A stretch of 64,000 nt of DNA from Maribellus luteus (GTDB taxonomy: Bacteria; Bacteroidota; Bacteroidia; Bacteroidales; Prolixibacteraceae), in NCBI RefSeq assembly GCF_003576475.1, contig NZ_QWGR01000006.1:62001-126000 (forward strand). Reading direction: 5' to 3'. The translations under genes and the position numbers were made by a program. Each line of letters opens with the position of its first letter. Positions within the stretch are counted from its first letter, which is position 1. Below are positions 18,226 to 28,131 of the stretch, in pieces. Below the pieces are notes generated by a model. It was not told the DNA's origin, searched no databases, and saw only the letters and a program-made list of their open reading frames with translations.

Positions 18226-20115
18226 ATGAGAAAAACAAAAATAAACAAATGGTCTGCGTTTATCTTATTTGCGCTGGCTTCCTCTTTACAAATAAATGTT
18301 TCCTGGGGGCAGGAAAACGAAGCACTGATTCCCAAACCCGTATCAGAAACCAGGCGTTCAGGTCAGTTTGTTCTTTCCGGAAAAACAAAAATGCAGGTTT
18401 CTTCGGATAACGCAGAATTACAGACAATAGCCGATCTGTTTATTGGCGATATTGCAGAACTTTCAGGAATTTCGATTGAGAAAGGGGAGAGAAAGGCAAA
18501 AAGTACCATTGAGTTTAGGTTGAACATGGTGTCCGACTCTTTGCTGGGTACCGAAGGATATAAAATGAAAATTGCTCCCGGGCATGTTCTTATTCTGGCC
18601 AATCAACCACAAGGGATTTTTTACGGAGCACAAACATTATTACAGATGATCCCTGCAAATAGTGCAGCTGAGGTGTCCATCCCATGTGCCGAATTGATTG
18701 ATTATCCGCGTTTCGGATGGCGTGGCTTGATGCTGGATGTAAGCCGCCATTTCTTTACCAAAGAAGAAGTGAAACAGTATATCGATCAATTGGCAAAGTA
18801 CAAATACAATGTATTCCATTGGCATCTGACCGATGATCCGGGGTGGCGGATTGAAATAAAGGGATTGCCTGAATTAACCAATGTGGGTTCCCTGCGGGTT
18901 CCACGCACCGGAAATTTTGGCCATTTCCAACCTCCTTATCCGGGAGAAGAGGCTACCGATGGCGGATTTTATACACAGGAAGACATTCGCGAAATAGTAA
19001 AGTATGCCCAGGAACGTTTCGTTACAATTGTTCCTGAAATTGATATTCCGGGGCATAGTCTGGCGTTTATTGCTTCCTATCCCGATGCTTCGTGTACGCA
19101 GCTAAAATATCCGGTAAACGCAGGTTTTGCCATGCCTGTCGACCGGGTTCTTTGTGCCGGGAACGAAGATAATTTCAAAAAACTTGAACTTATTTTTTCA
19201 GAAGTAGCTTCGCTGTTTCCCGGAGAATACATTCATATCGGTGGCGATGAAGCTGAAAAGGATTATTGGCGGGAGTGTCCGAAATGCCAGCAGCGAATGA
19301 AAACCGAAGGGCTGAAGAATGAAGATGAACTTCAGAGTTATTTTATAAAAAGGGTAAGTAAAATACTGGAAGCAAACGGGAAAAAACTGATTGGATGGGA
19401 TGAGATTCTTGAAGGCGGACTGGCACCCGATGCAACCGTGATGTCGTGGCGGGGAACCGAAGGGGGAGCTGCTGCAGCAAAAGCCGGGCATCCGGTGATT
19501 ATGACCCCAAACGAATTTTGTTATCTCGACCATACTCAGGGCGAAAATGTAATCGAACGTTATGGCATCCTTTTCTGTTGTTTTATGCGGATGCGCGAAG
19601 TATATAAATTTAATCCGAATGAAGGTGTAGCTGATTCAACTTATGTGTTGGGGGCACAGGGAAATCTTTGGACAGAGATGGTCCCGAATTACCGGAGGGC
19701 AGAATACATGACCTGGCCACGTGGAATGGCTTTATCTGAAATAATGTGGTCGCCAATTCGAAACCGCGACTGGGACGAATTTGTGTCCCGTGCCGAAGCT
19801 CATTTCCCCCGGTTCGAACAAGCCGATGTGAATTATTCTCCCGCAATTTATGACCCGGATATTAAGATGGTGGAATCAGATACAGGGGAATATCAGATTA
19901 TTTTTACTCCGGAAATTAAGGGATTGGATATTTATTACTCGTTTGATATGACTTTCCCCGATAAATTTTATCCCAAATACGAAGATAAACCTATTTCTAT
20001 TCCGTCAGGAGCGACTGAAATATGGGCAATTTCGTATAGGAACGGGAACCCGATTGGCCGTTTGCTGGTGATAACACTGGATGAGTTAAAGAACCGTCTT
20101 GAAAAGAAAAAGTAA
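18226..20115 (+). CDS. GH20 beta-N-acetylhexosaminidase (first copy)
   Basis: A 629-residue secreted enzyme with a signal peptide (SWGQ). The N-terminal GH20b domain (about 30-160) is followed by the GH20 barrel from YPRFGWRGLMLDVSRHFF onward. HIGGDEAEKDYW carries the Asp341-Glu342 pair, the base-orienting Asp and the acid of substrate-assisted catalysis; VFHWHLTDDPGWRIEIK and GAQGNLWTE are also diagnostic. It should release terminal GlcNAc or GalNAc in the periplasm. A short C-terminal beta domain (about 540-629, DIYYSFDMTFPD) resembles the chitobiase C-terminal module. First gene of the degradative block of PUL 1. Confidence 0.95.
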   Translation: MRKTKINKWSAFILFALASSLQINVSWGQENEALIPKPVSETRRSGQFVLSGKTKMQVSSDNAELQTIADLFIGDIAELSGISIEKGERKAKSTIEFRLNMVSDSLLGTEGYKMKIAPGHVLILANQPQGIFYGAQTLLQMIPANSAAEVSIPCAELIDYPRFGWRGLMLDVSRHFFTKEEVKQYIDQLAKYKYNVFHWHLTDDPGWRIEIKGLPELTNVGSLRVPRTGNFGHFQPPYPGEEATDGGFYTQEDIREIVKYAQERFVTIVPEIDIPGHSLAFIASYPDASCTQLKYPVNAGFAMPVDRVLCAGNEDNFKKLELIFSEVASLFPGEYIHIGGDEAEKDYWRECPKCQQRMKTEGLKNEDELQSYFIKRVSKILEANGKKLIGWDEILEGGLAPDATVMSWRGTEGGAAAAKAGHPVIMTPNEFCYLDHTQGENVIERYGILFCCFMRMREVYKFNPNEGVADSTYVLGAQGNLWTEMVPNYRRAEYMTWPRGMALSEIMWSPIRNRDWDEFVSRAEAHFPRFEQADVNYSPAIYDPDIKMVESDTGEYQIIFTPEIKGLDIYYSFDMTFPDKFYPKYEDKPISIPSGATEIWAISYRNGNPIGRLLVITLDELKNRLEKKK

Positions 20116-20186
20116 TCAGGTTTGGTTTTTACCATTTCTTATTGTGACTGAGTGGAAAACTATTGCTAAAGAACAATTTGACAGAA

Positions 20187-21989
20187 ATGATCAACTATAA
20201 GTTATTAAAAATAGTATTTGTATTGTTGTTTCTTCATGCCAGCTCAGGCATGGCTCAATCTGTAGTTAGCGACCAGTGGGCGGCAACTGATGCACTCGGA
20301 CGCGAGTTGCGTAATTACAAAACTGCCGGAGATAAAAAGAAGGACAAATTCATTGCTATGTTTTACTGGACCTGGCACCAGGGAAATGACGACACTACCT
20401 ACCAGGTGAAAAACATCACCGAAATAGTCCGCCAGTTTCCCGAGGCGATGAAAGACTACCATCATCCGGCATGGGGAACCAAACAACCCGGCTTTTTTTT
20501 CTGGGAACAACCGCTGCTGGGATATTACAAAACCACTGATCCATGGGTGCTTCGGAAACATGCTGAAATGTTGGCTGATGCAGGAGTGGATGCTGTTTTC
20601 TTCGATTGCACCAACGGTAGTCTTACCTGGGAAGATTCGTACGAAGCTTTGATGAAATCATGGGATCAGGCGCAGGAAGATGGCGTGAACGTTCCGAAAA
20701 TAGCCTATATGTTGCCATTTGGACCGGCTCCTCATTCGCTGGTGTCACTCCGTCAACTTTACCGCGATGTGTACAACCCCGGCCGGTATAAAAACCTTTG
20801 GTTTATGTGGAAAGGAAAACCCTGCATAATGGGGTACCCCGATAATTTAACTGATTCGGAAGAAGACCGAGAGATTGCCGAATTTTTCACTTTTCGTCCC
20901 GGACAACCCGATTATGTTGACGGGCCTTCGCGAAACGATCAGTGGGGATGGCTCGAAAACTACCCGCAGCACGGTTATGTGAAGGCAGAGAACGGAACCT
21001 TTGAACAGGTGACGGTAGGTGTGGCACAAAATGCCAGTCCTGAAACCAACGGGCATTGCTGTGCCTTTAACCTTCCGGGGGCACAGGGACGTCATTTCAG
21101 CAAACAAAAGGGCTTTGACCCGCGCGTGGATGGATACCTGTATGGATGGAATTTTCAGGAACAGTGGGACCGTGCCTTTGAATTGGACCCGGAACTCGTT
21201 TTTGTTACCGGTTGGAATGAATTTATAGCCGGACAGTGGTTGCCAGAACATGGCTGGACGGGTGATCCGTTTTCTTTTGTCGATCAGTATGACTGGGAAC
21301 ACAGCCGCGATATTGAACCCAACAAAGGCTGGGGCGACAAGGGAGATGTGTACTACCTCCAGCTGATTGATCAGGTACGCAAATTTAAAGGGATGACACC
21401 GCCCGAAAAGGTTTCTGCAGCTAAAACAATAAAGATCGGAAAAGCAGATGGATGGAACGATGTGCAGCCATATTATGCCCATTACAAGGGCAACACGGAG
21501 CACCGAGATCACAGGGGACGTTACGATCAATACTATGTAAATAATACCGGACGAAATGATATTGTGGGAGCAAAAGTAGCCCGCGATGCTCAAAACATTT
21601 ATTTCTATGTTGAAACTGCAGAAAAGCTGAGCCCCAAAACCGACCGTAACTGGATGATGTTGCTGATCGACTCGGACCGGGATAAATCAACCGGATGGAA
21701 TGGCTATGACTTTATTGTGAACCGGATTGCACCAGACAAAAAGGCAACCGTGGAAAAAAATATCGGAAACCGTTGGGAGTGGGAGAAAGTTACCGGAACA
21801 AATTATGCGGTTAACGGAAATAAGCTGGAATTGGAAATTCCCCGAAATATCCTGGATTTGGATGGGAAAAGCGTTGACATTGAATTTAAATGGAATGATA
21901 ACATGCAGGAGAATGGGAACATTATGGATTTTTATGTAAACGGGGACACGGCTCCCGGCGGGCGTTTCAATTTCGTATATACAGAATAG
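20187..21989 (+). CDS. GH99/GH71-like protein with C-terminal CBM9/DOMON-like domain
   Basis: A 600-residue protein with a signal peptide (SGMAQ). The N-terminal two-thirds is a GH71/99-like barrel: FIAMFYWTWHQG, DAGVDAVFFDCTNG and VTGWNEFIAGQWLPEHGW parallel the barrel strands of the protein at 1817. The C-terminal about 180 residues (from AAKTIKIGKADGWNDVQPYY) look like a CBM9/DOMON sugar-binding domain (DAQNIYFYVETAEK, MMLLIDSDRDKSTGWNGYDFIVN). The ATG at 20187 begins the signal peptide; an upstream TTG at 20163 adds eight residues. Probably a periplasmic or surface glycoside hydrolase, substrate unassigned. Confidence 0.78.
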   Translation: MINYKLLKIVFVLLFLHASSGMAQSVVSDQWAATDALGRELRNYKTAGDKKKDKFIAMFYWTWHQGNDDTTYQVKNITEIVRQFPEAMKDYHHPAWGTKQPGFFFWEQPLLGYYKTTDPWVLRKHAEMLADAGVDAVFFDCTNGSLTWEDSYEALMKSWDQAQEDGVNVPKIAYMLPFGPAPHSLVSLRQLYRDVYNPGRYKNLWFMWKGKPCIMGYPDNLTDSEEDREIAEFFTFRPGQPDYVDGPSRNDQWGWLENYPQHGYVKAENGTFEQVTVGVAQNASPETNGHCCAFNLPGAQGRHFSKQKGFDPRVDGYLYGWNFQEQWDRAFELDPELVFVTGWNEFIAGQWLPEHGWTGDPFSFVDQYDWEHSRDIEPNKGWGDKGDVYYLQLIDQVRKFKGMTPPEKVSAAKTIKIGKADGWNDVQPYYAHYKGNTEHRDHRGRYDQYYVNNTGRNDIVGAKVARDAQNIYFYVETAEKLSPKTDRNWMMLLIDSDRDKSTGWNGYDFIVNRIAPDKKATVEKNIGNRWEWEKVTGTNYAVNGNKLELEIPRNILDLDGKSVDIEFKWNDNMQENGNIMDFYVNGDTAPGGRFNFVYTE

Positions 21990-22030
21990 ATTGACTATAA
22001 GATAGTTTAACCAACTAATAATAATATACC

Positions 22031-25000
22031 ATGAAAATTACTTTATCAATAGTTCTTTCTTTTATTATAGGATCGGCGCTTTTTGTCAGCTGCGAACAGT
22101 CTGACAGTGCAGTGCCTGCCAAGGAAATGGAAACTGTTTTTGTGAATCCACCCGACTCCATTCAAACCAGTTGTTACTGGTACTGGATTTCAGATAATAT
22201 ATCAAAGGATGGGGTGGAGAAAGACCTGGAATCGATGAAAGAGGCCGGCATTAACCGGGCATTTATCGGATACATCGGGCAGGATGATGTGCCTTACGGA
22301 AACGTAAAAATATTCAGCGATGAGTGGTGGAAAATACTTCATGCGGCGCTAAAAAAAGCAACCGAGCTCGACATCGAAATCGGTATTTTCAATTCGCCGG
22401 GTTGGAGCCAGTCGGGTGGCCCGTGGGTAGAAGCCAACGAAGCCATGCGCTATCTTGCTACCTCGGAATTGCACGTAAAAGGCCCGCAAAAATTAAGTCA
22501 GAAACTGGATGCTCCGGTTGAACCTTTCCAGGATGTAAAAGTGATTGCCTATCCCGAACCTAAATTCTACGGGCAGATTTTTGATTCCAAAGTCGGAAGC
22601 ATCTCGTCATCGCCCAAAGTGGCAGGTTTGTCAAAAATAACCGATAGAAATTCTGCGACCGGAATTAACTTCCCGGGCAATGGCGATTTCATCATCGATT
22701 TCGAAGCCGGGGAACCTTTTACTGCACGCAGTCTCTCGGTAACTTCTACCGAAAATGCCATAAACAATCCCGCTGTTCTTCAGGTGAAGGAAAGTGACGG
22801 CAGCTATCGCACAATTTCCGAATTTAACATCGACCGGTACAACTCAGCGTTAAACGTTGGTTTTAATCCCTATGCGCCAATCGTTGTATCTTTTCCCGCC
22901 GAAACGGCTACTTCGTTTCGCCTTGTCATCAAAAATATAAACCCGGGGATGGGGCTAACAGAAGTGGAACTTTCTTCTGCTGCTCGGGTAGAACGTTACC
23001 CCGAAAAAACACTGGCAAAAATGTATCAGACCCCGCTGCCTTACTGGAAAGAATACCAGTGGCGCGAGCAAGCAGAACCCGAAGTGAAAGATGCGGTGAT
23101 CGACGCTTCGAAAGTGATTGATCTTACTGCTCAAATGTCGGCCGATGGTACTTTGAATTGGGAGGTACCGGAAGGAAACTGGGTAATTCTGAGAACCGGT
23201 ATGACCCCAACCGGGGTGACCAATGCTCCTGCTTCACCTGAGGCAACCGGGCTGGAGATCGATAAAATGAGCAAAAAGCATGTGGAGAAACACTTCTACG
23301 CCTACATTGGCGAGATACTGAAACGAATTCCGGAAGCTGACAGGAAAACATTTAAAGTGGTCGTTCAGGATAGCTACGAGACCGGGGGACAGAATTTTAC
23401 CGATGATTTTCTGAATGAATTTAAAGAAAGATATGGGTACGATCCGCTTCCCTTCTTGCCTGTTTACAATGGTTTTGTAGTAAACAGTCAGCTGGAATCC
23501 GATCGCTTTTTGTGGGATATGCGACGCATGGTAGCCGATAAAGTGGCTTACGATTACGTGGGTGGCTTACGCGACGTAAGTCATAAACACGGCTTGCACA
23601 CCTGGCTCGAAAACTACGGACACTGGGGATTTCCCGGCGAATTTTTAATGTACGGAGGCCAGTCGGACGAGATTGGCGGCGAGTTTTGGAGCGAAGGAGA
23701 ATTGGGAGATATTGAAAACAGGGCGGCCACTTCGTGTGGGCATATTTACGGGAAAACAAAAATTTCGGCTGAATCTAATACGGTTGCCGGTGGCTCTTTC
23801 AGCCGGTACCCTGCCCGATTTAAACAACGCACCGACCGGTTTTTTGCGGAAGGGATCAACAATACGCTTTTGCATGTTTACATCTCACAACCTTACGAAG
23901 ATAAAACGCCGGGAGTAAATGCCTGGTTTGGAAATGAATTTAACCGGAAAAATACCTGGTATCCGCAACTGGATGTTTTTGTTGACTACCTGAAACGCTC
24001 GAATTACATGCTTCAGCAAGGTTTGAATGTGGCTGATGCTGCTTATTTTATTGGGGAAGATGCTCCTAAAATGACCGGCGTTACTGATCCCGAGCTTCCG
24101 GTAGGCTACCAGTTTGATTACATGAATGCCGAAGTAATCGAAAAATTCATGACAGTACAGGATGGCTTGATTACACTTCCGCACGGAACGCAATATCGTA
24201 TTTTAGTTTTGCCCAGGCTCGAAACCATGCGCCCTGAATTACTGGCAAAGATCAGCCAGCTGGTCAACGACGGAGCTGTTGTATTGGGCCCGGCGCCCAG
24301 GCGTTCACCCAGTCAGCAAAACCAGCCCGAAGCTGACCGGCAGGTGGCGGAAATGGCTGCCGAATTGTGGGGCGATGTGGATGGAGAAAATGTAAAATCG
24401 CGCAAAGTGGGCAAAGGGCTTATCATGAGTGGTTTGTCGATGAAAGAAGCATTTGCATTGATCAACTGTGTGCCCGATTGTAAACTTCCCGAAGATCATA
24501 GCATACACTTTGGCCATCGCACTACAAAAGATACGGAAGTTTATTTTGTAAGCAACCAAACCGGCGAAATCAAAGAGATAACGCCTGAATTTCGGGTAAG
24601 CGGTTACCAACCTGAGCTTTGGGATGCCACCACTGGTTCGGCGCGCAAACTTCCGGCTTATGAACAACTGGAAAACATAACTTCGGTTCCTCTAAAACTG
24701 GCTCCGTATGAAAGTGTATTTATTGTGTTCCGCCAAAAAGCAGGAAAAGCAAGCGCTCAGGGTGTGGAAGCCAACTATCCGGTGAAAGTTGTTTTGGCAG
24801 ATTTCGGGCAAGCATGGAAAGTGCAATTCGACGCTTCGCAACGTGGCCCTGAAGAACCGGTGATCTTTGATAAGCTGCAGGACTGGGCGCAATCTTCTGA
24901 CGAGCGCATCAAATACTATTCTGGAACGGCTACCTATACACAAAACTTTAGTTTGGAAGCTTTGCCCGGAGGAGAAAATATTTTGCTTGGGCTGGGCGAT

Positions 25001-25276
25001 TTAACAGCCATGGCAAAAGTGTATGTGAATGATACATATGTCGGTGGAGTTTGGACACCTCCGTACGAACTGGATATCACGGATTTTGTAACTCAAGGCG
25101 AAAACACGCTTCAAATTGAGGTGGTAAACACTTGGGTAAACCGGCTTATCGGTGATTGGAACCTGCCCGAAGACCAACGGAAAACATGGTGCCCAATAAA
25201 TAGGTATAATGCCAATAGTCCTTTACAAGCCTCCGGTTTGTTTGGGCCGGTTGCCGTTTATGGTATAAAATATTAA
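22031..25276 (+). CDS. GH106 alpha-L-rhamnosidase
   Basis: A 1081-residue lipoprotein (lipobox FVSC, Cys21). The N-terminal YWYWISDNISKDGVEKDLE and NRAFIGYIG, the central VVQDSYETGGQNFTDDFL and WLENYGHWGFPGEF, and NTLLHVYISQPYEDKTPGVN with the following FNRKNTWY fit the large GH106 family. The C-terminal part (about 930-1081; MAKVYVNDTYVGGVWTPPYE) is the usual jelly-roll galactose-binding-like domain. GH106 enzymes remove L-rhamnose from complex glycans such as pectin rhamnogalacturonan II, ulvan and arabinogalactan. A lipid anchor is less common for the family and suggests membrane location. Its neighbours GH78-type and esterase support a rhamnose-rich target. Confidence 0.9.
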   Translation: MKITLSIVLSFIIGSALFVSCEQSDSAVPAKEMETVFVNPPDSIQTSCYWYWISDNISKDGVEKDLESMKEAGINRAFIGYIGQDDVPYGNVKIFSDEWWKILHAALKKATELDIEIGIFNSPGWSQSGGPWVEANEAMRYLATSELHVKGPQKLSQKLDAPVEPFQDVKVIAYPEPKFYGQIFDSKVGSISSSPKVAGLSKITDRNSATGINFPGNGDFIIDFEAGEPFTARSLSVTSTENAINNPAVLQVKESDGSYRTISEFNIDRYNSALNVGFNPYAPIVVSFPAETATSFRLVIKNINPGMGLTEVELSSAARVERYPEKTLAKMYQTPLPYWKEYQWREQAEPEVKDAVIDASKVIDLTAQMSADGTLNWEVPEGNWVILRTGMTPTGVTNAPASPEATGLEIDKMSKKHVEKHFYAYIGEILKRIPEADRKTFKVVVQDSYETGGQNFTDDFLNEFKERYGYDPLPFLPVYNGFVVNSQLESDRFLWDMRRMVADKVAYDYVGGLRDVSHKHGLHTWLENYGHWGFPGEFLMYGGQSDEIGGEFWSEGELGDIENRAATSCGHIYGKTKISAESNTVAGGSFSRYPARFKQRTDRFFAEGINNTLLHVYISQPYEDKTPGVNAWFGNEFNRKNTWYPQLDVFVDYLKRSNYMLQQGLNVADAAYFIGEDAPKMTGVTDPELPVGYQFDYMNAEVIEKFMTVQDGLITLPHGTQYRILVLPRLETMRPELLAKISQLVNDGAVVLGPAPRRSPSQQNQPEADRQVAEMAAELWGDVDGENVKSRKVGKGLIMSGLSMKEAFALINCVPDCKLPEDHSIHFGHRTTKDTEVYFVSNQTGEIKEITPEFRVSGYQPELWDATTGSARKLPAYEQLENITSVPLKLAPYESVFIVFRQKAGKASAQGVEANYPVKVVLADFGQAWKVQFDASQRGPEEPVIFDKLQDWAQSSDERIKYYSGTATYTQNFSLEALPGGENILLGLGDLTAMAKVYVNDTYVGGVWTPPYELDITDFVTQGENTLQIEVVNTWVNRLIGDWNLPEDQRKTWCPINRYNANSPLQASGLFGPVAVYGIKY

Positions 25277-25351
25277 GCTGTAAGTAATAAAACAGAATTT
25301 GCCTTTTCCCTGGCAAAGGGAGTAGTGAGTTTGATTTTAAAATATTTTTTC

Positions 25352-26248
25352 ATGAAAATAATAGGATTCTTATTTTATCTCTTATTCGTACTTTGTTTCT
25401 GTGCCGGTGCACAAACCGTTATCCCGCTTTACGAGGGCGCTATTCCGGGAGAAAAACAACACGAGAACAAAGAGTACGATGATAACGGAATCTATTCTTT
25501 CGTTTCAAAACCTGACCTGACCATTTATCTTCCGGAAGTTGATAGCAAAGTAAAAACAGCCGTTGTAATTTGTCCCGGAGGTGGTTATCACGTGGTTTGT
25601 GCCAGTTACGAAGGGCACAAAATAGCCAAGGAGATGAATAAAAAAGGAGTGGCTGCTTTTGTGCTTAAATACCGTTTGCCCAATGACAATACTTGCGAAA
25701 ATAAGTCAATAGCGCCTTTACAGGATGCGCAGCGAGCCATTAAGGTTGTTCGTGATAATGCCGAAAAATGGGGGATTGATCCCAACCAAATCGGGATTAT
25801 GGGTTTTTCGGCCGGAGGGCACTTGGCCGCGACTGCCGGTACTCACTTTTCAAAGAGTTACATCGAAAACAAAGAGGGCACCAGTCTGCGACCTGATTTT
25901 ATGATGCTTGTTTACCCGGTAATTTCCATGCAGCCGGAATTGACACACGGAGGATCGCGTGATAACCTGCTTGGGAAAAACGCCTCTTCTGAATTATTGG
26001 AGCTTTTCTCCAACGAAAAACAGGTTACCGAAAAAACGCCGCGCACCTTTTTAACGCATGCGCAAGATGATGACGTGGTTTCGGTAGAGAACAGCCTTCG
26101 TTTTTACGAAGCGTTAAAAGCAAAGAACGTTTCGGCAGATATGCATTTGTTTTCGAAAGGCAAACACGGGTATCCGCTTGAGCCGGCTGCTTCCAACTGG
26201 TTGGGCGACGTTTTCAAATGGATGAAAGAGCAGGAATTAGTCGATTAA
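25352..26248 (+). CDS. alpha/beta hydrolase, carbohydrate esterase (xylan esterase/BD-FAE type)
   Basis: A 298-residue secreted alpha/beta hydrolase (signal peptide ending CAGAQ). Nucleophile elbow GFSAGGHLA gives Ser153, the acid is in THAQDDDVVS and His in KGKHGYPLEP; PGGGYHVVCASYEG forms the oxyanion region HGGG-like. Size and motifs match BD-FAE/Axe-type esterases found in PULs, which strip acetyl groups from sugars. It lies between the two rhamnosidases, so it probably deacylates the same glycan. The ATG at 25352 is chosen because the signal starts there; an upstream TTG frame (25331 region) adds hydrophobic residues only. Confidence 0.85.
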   Translation: MKIIGFLFYLLFVLCFCAGAQTVIPLYEGAIPGEKQHENKEYDDNGIYSFVSKPDLTIYLPEVDSKVKTAVVICPGGGYHVVCASYEGHKIAKEMNKKGVAAFVLKYRLPNDNTCENKSIAPLQDAQRAIKVVRDNAEKWGIDPNQIGIMGFSAGGHLAATAGTHFSKSYIENKEGTSLRPDFMMLVYPVISMQPELTHGGSRDNLLGKNASSELLELFSNEKQVTEKTPRTFLTHAQDDDVVSVENSLRFYEALKAKNVSADMHLFSKGKHGYPLEPAASNWLGDVFKWMKEQELVD

Positions 26249-26291
26249 ACAAAGGAGATTTACACAACATCGCAACATTAACTTTTACTAT

Positions 26292-28046
26292 ATGAACACC
26301 AAGATTTTATTTATTTTATTATTTCTAGGCATTTCGACCGGAGCCTATAGCCAGGTTCCGCCGGTGGTGGAAGCTTCCAACAATTCGGTTCGCTCAACTG
26401 TCTTAACGCAAAAATTTCTTAGTCCAACACGCATTGTATGGAAATCGGATGAGACAGGTAAGCAGGTGCTTAATGCAGAGAGTATTCTGAATCCCGGTAT
26501 CGGACAGGCCGATCTGAACCAGGGGAAATACCTGACGCTTATCAACGATCAGGATTTGAAAGCAGGATTGATTCTTGATTTTGGCTGTGAAATACAAGGG
26601 GGAATTGAAATAGTTACTACAATAAACAATCAAAATCCGACCGGGCGTATTCGTATTCGTTTTGGCGAGTCGGTGAGTGAAACCATGAGTGAAACTGGTC
26701 CCGGGGGGGCAACAAACGATCATGCGATGCGAGATTTTACAATGCAACTTCCATGGCTGGGGCGTCAGATTATTGGCGAATCGGGGTTTCGTTTTATGAG
26801 GATTGATTTACTTGACCCGGATACAAAAGTTGAAATTAAGGAAATAAGTGCGGTTCTCAGGTACCGCGACATTCCTTACCTGGGATCATTTACCTGTAAC
26901 GACGAACGGCTCAATAAAATATGGATGACCGGCGCTTATACCGTGCATCTGAACATGCAGGATTACCTGTGGGACGGGGTAAAACGCGACCGTTTGGTTT
27001 GGGTAGGCGACATGCACCCCGAAGTGATGACCATTAACTCAGTATTTGGAGCCAACGAAGTAGTGCCCAAAAGCCTTGATCTTGCCCGCGACCTTACACC
27101 GCTGCCCAACTGGATGAATGGAATCAGTTCCTATTCAATGTGGTGGCTTCTGATTCATCGCGACTGGTATTATTACCACGGCGATTTGGCTTACCTGAAG
27201 CAGCAGCAAAATTACATGGTTGATTTGTTAAACCTGTTGTCTACTAACATCGATGCTAATGGCAAAGAAACGCTGGACGGAGGTCGCTTCCTGGATTGGC
27301 CTTCCAGCGAAAACCAGGAGGCGGTTCATGCGGGTTTACAATCGATGATGGTGATGACTTTTGAAGCCGGTACTGATCTGTGTGAAATACTGGGCGATAA
27401 GGAAACCGCTAAACTTTGTCACGCATCGGTTGAAAAATTAAAGAAACATGTTCCCGGTATGGCCGGATCAAAACAGGCTGCTGCTTTGCTTGCCATGTCC
27501 GGATTAGTGACAGCTGCACAGGCAAACAATGAGGTTCTCGCCCGGGACGGAGTACATAAAATGTCGACTTTTTATGGGTACTACATGCTTATTGCGCGTG
27601 CTATGGCCGGCGATTACCAAGGGGCTATTGACAATATTCGTGAGTATTGGGGAGCTATGCTCGACTTGGGAGCCACTACCTTTTGGGAAGATTTTGATAT
27701 TGACTGGACTCAAAATGCAACACGCATTGACGAGCTTGTACCCGAGGGGAAAGTTGATATTCATAAAACATATGGAGGCTATTGCTACAAGCAGTTTCGC
27801 CACAGCTTTTGCCACGGTTGGGCATCGGGGCCCACTAGTTGGCTTTCGCAATATGTGCTGGGTGTAAAGGTTTTGGAGCCTGGATGTAAGACAATAAAAC
27901 TGGAACCACACCTAGGTGATTTGCAATGGGTTAAAGGAACTTTTCCTACACCATATGGGGTTGTAGAAATTGAGCACCGAAAATTGGAGAACGGAGAAGT
28001 AAAAACAACTTGTAAAGCTCCCAAAGAGGTAAAAATTGTAAGATGA
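26292..28046 (+). CDS. GH78-type alpha-L-rhamnosidase
   Basis: A 584-residue secreted protein (signal peptide TGAYSQ). A short beta domain (about 25-195; GGIEIVTT, RIRIRFGESVSE) precedes the (alpha/alpha)6 barrel typical of Bac_rhamnosid_6H: LGSFTCNDERLNKIWMTGAY, LWDGVKRDRLVWVGDMHPE, WWLLIHRDWYYYHGD, LDWPSSENQEAVHAG, TTFWEDFD and FCHGWASGPTSWL. The final beta region (GCKTIKLEPHLGDLQWVKG) is the usual family C-domain. It is shorter than classical GH78 proteins (over 700) because N-terminal accessory domains are missing. It should cleave terminal rhamnose; specificity cannot be read. Confidence 0.82.
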   Translation: MNTKILFILLFLGISTGAYSQVPPVVEASNNSVRSTVLTQKFLSPTRIVWKSDETGKQVLNAESILNPGIGQADLNQGKYLTLINDQDLKAGLILDFGCEIQGGIEIVTTINNQNPTGRIRIRFGESVSETMSETGPGGATNDHAMRDFTMQLPWLGRQIIGESGFRFMRIDLLDPDTKVEIKEISAVLRYRDIPYLGSFTCNDERLNKIWMTGAYTVHLNMQDYLWDGVKRDRLVWVGDMHPEVMTINSVFGANEVVPKSLDLARDLTPLPNWMNGISSYSMWWLLIHRDWYYYHGDLAYLKQQQNYMVDLLNLLSTNIDANGKETLDGGRFLDWPSSENQEAVHAGLQSMMVMTFEAGTDLCEILGDKETAKLCHASVEKLKKHVPGMAGSKQAAALLAMSGLVTAAQANNEVLARDGVHKMSTFYGYYMLIARAMAGDYQGAIDNIREYWGAMLDLGATTFWEDFDIDWTQNATRIDELVPEGKVDIHKTYGGYCYKQFRHSFCHGWASGPTSWLSQYVLGVKVLEPGCKTIKLEPHLGDLQWVKGTFPTPYGVVEIEHRKLENGEVKTTCKAPKEVKIVR

Positions 28047-28131
28047 TAAAACAAAACTAAGTTTGATCATTTTGATCTTGCAAAAGAGTCAATTCAGATA
28101 AAATTATACTAATCTTTAAGTAATTGTAAAT

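Noticed and set aside
20847-21593. 248-codon minus-strand frame inside the second GH99-like gene
   Set aside because: Length comes from the codon pattern of the real gene on the plus strand; no conserved motif or signal.
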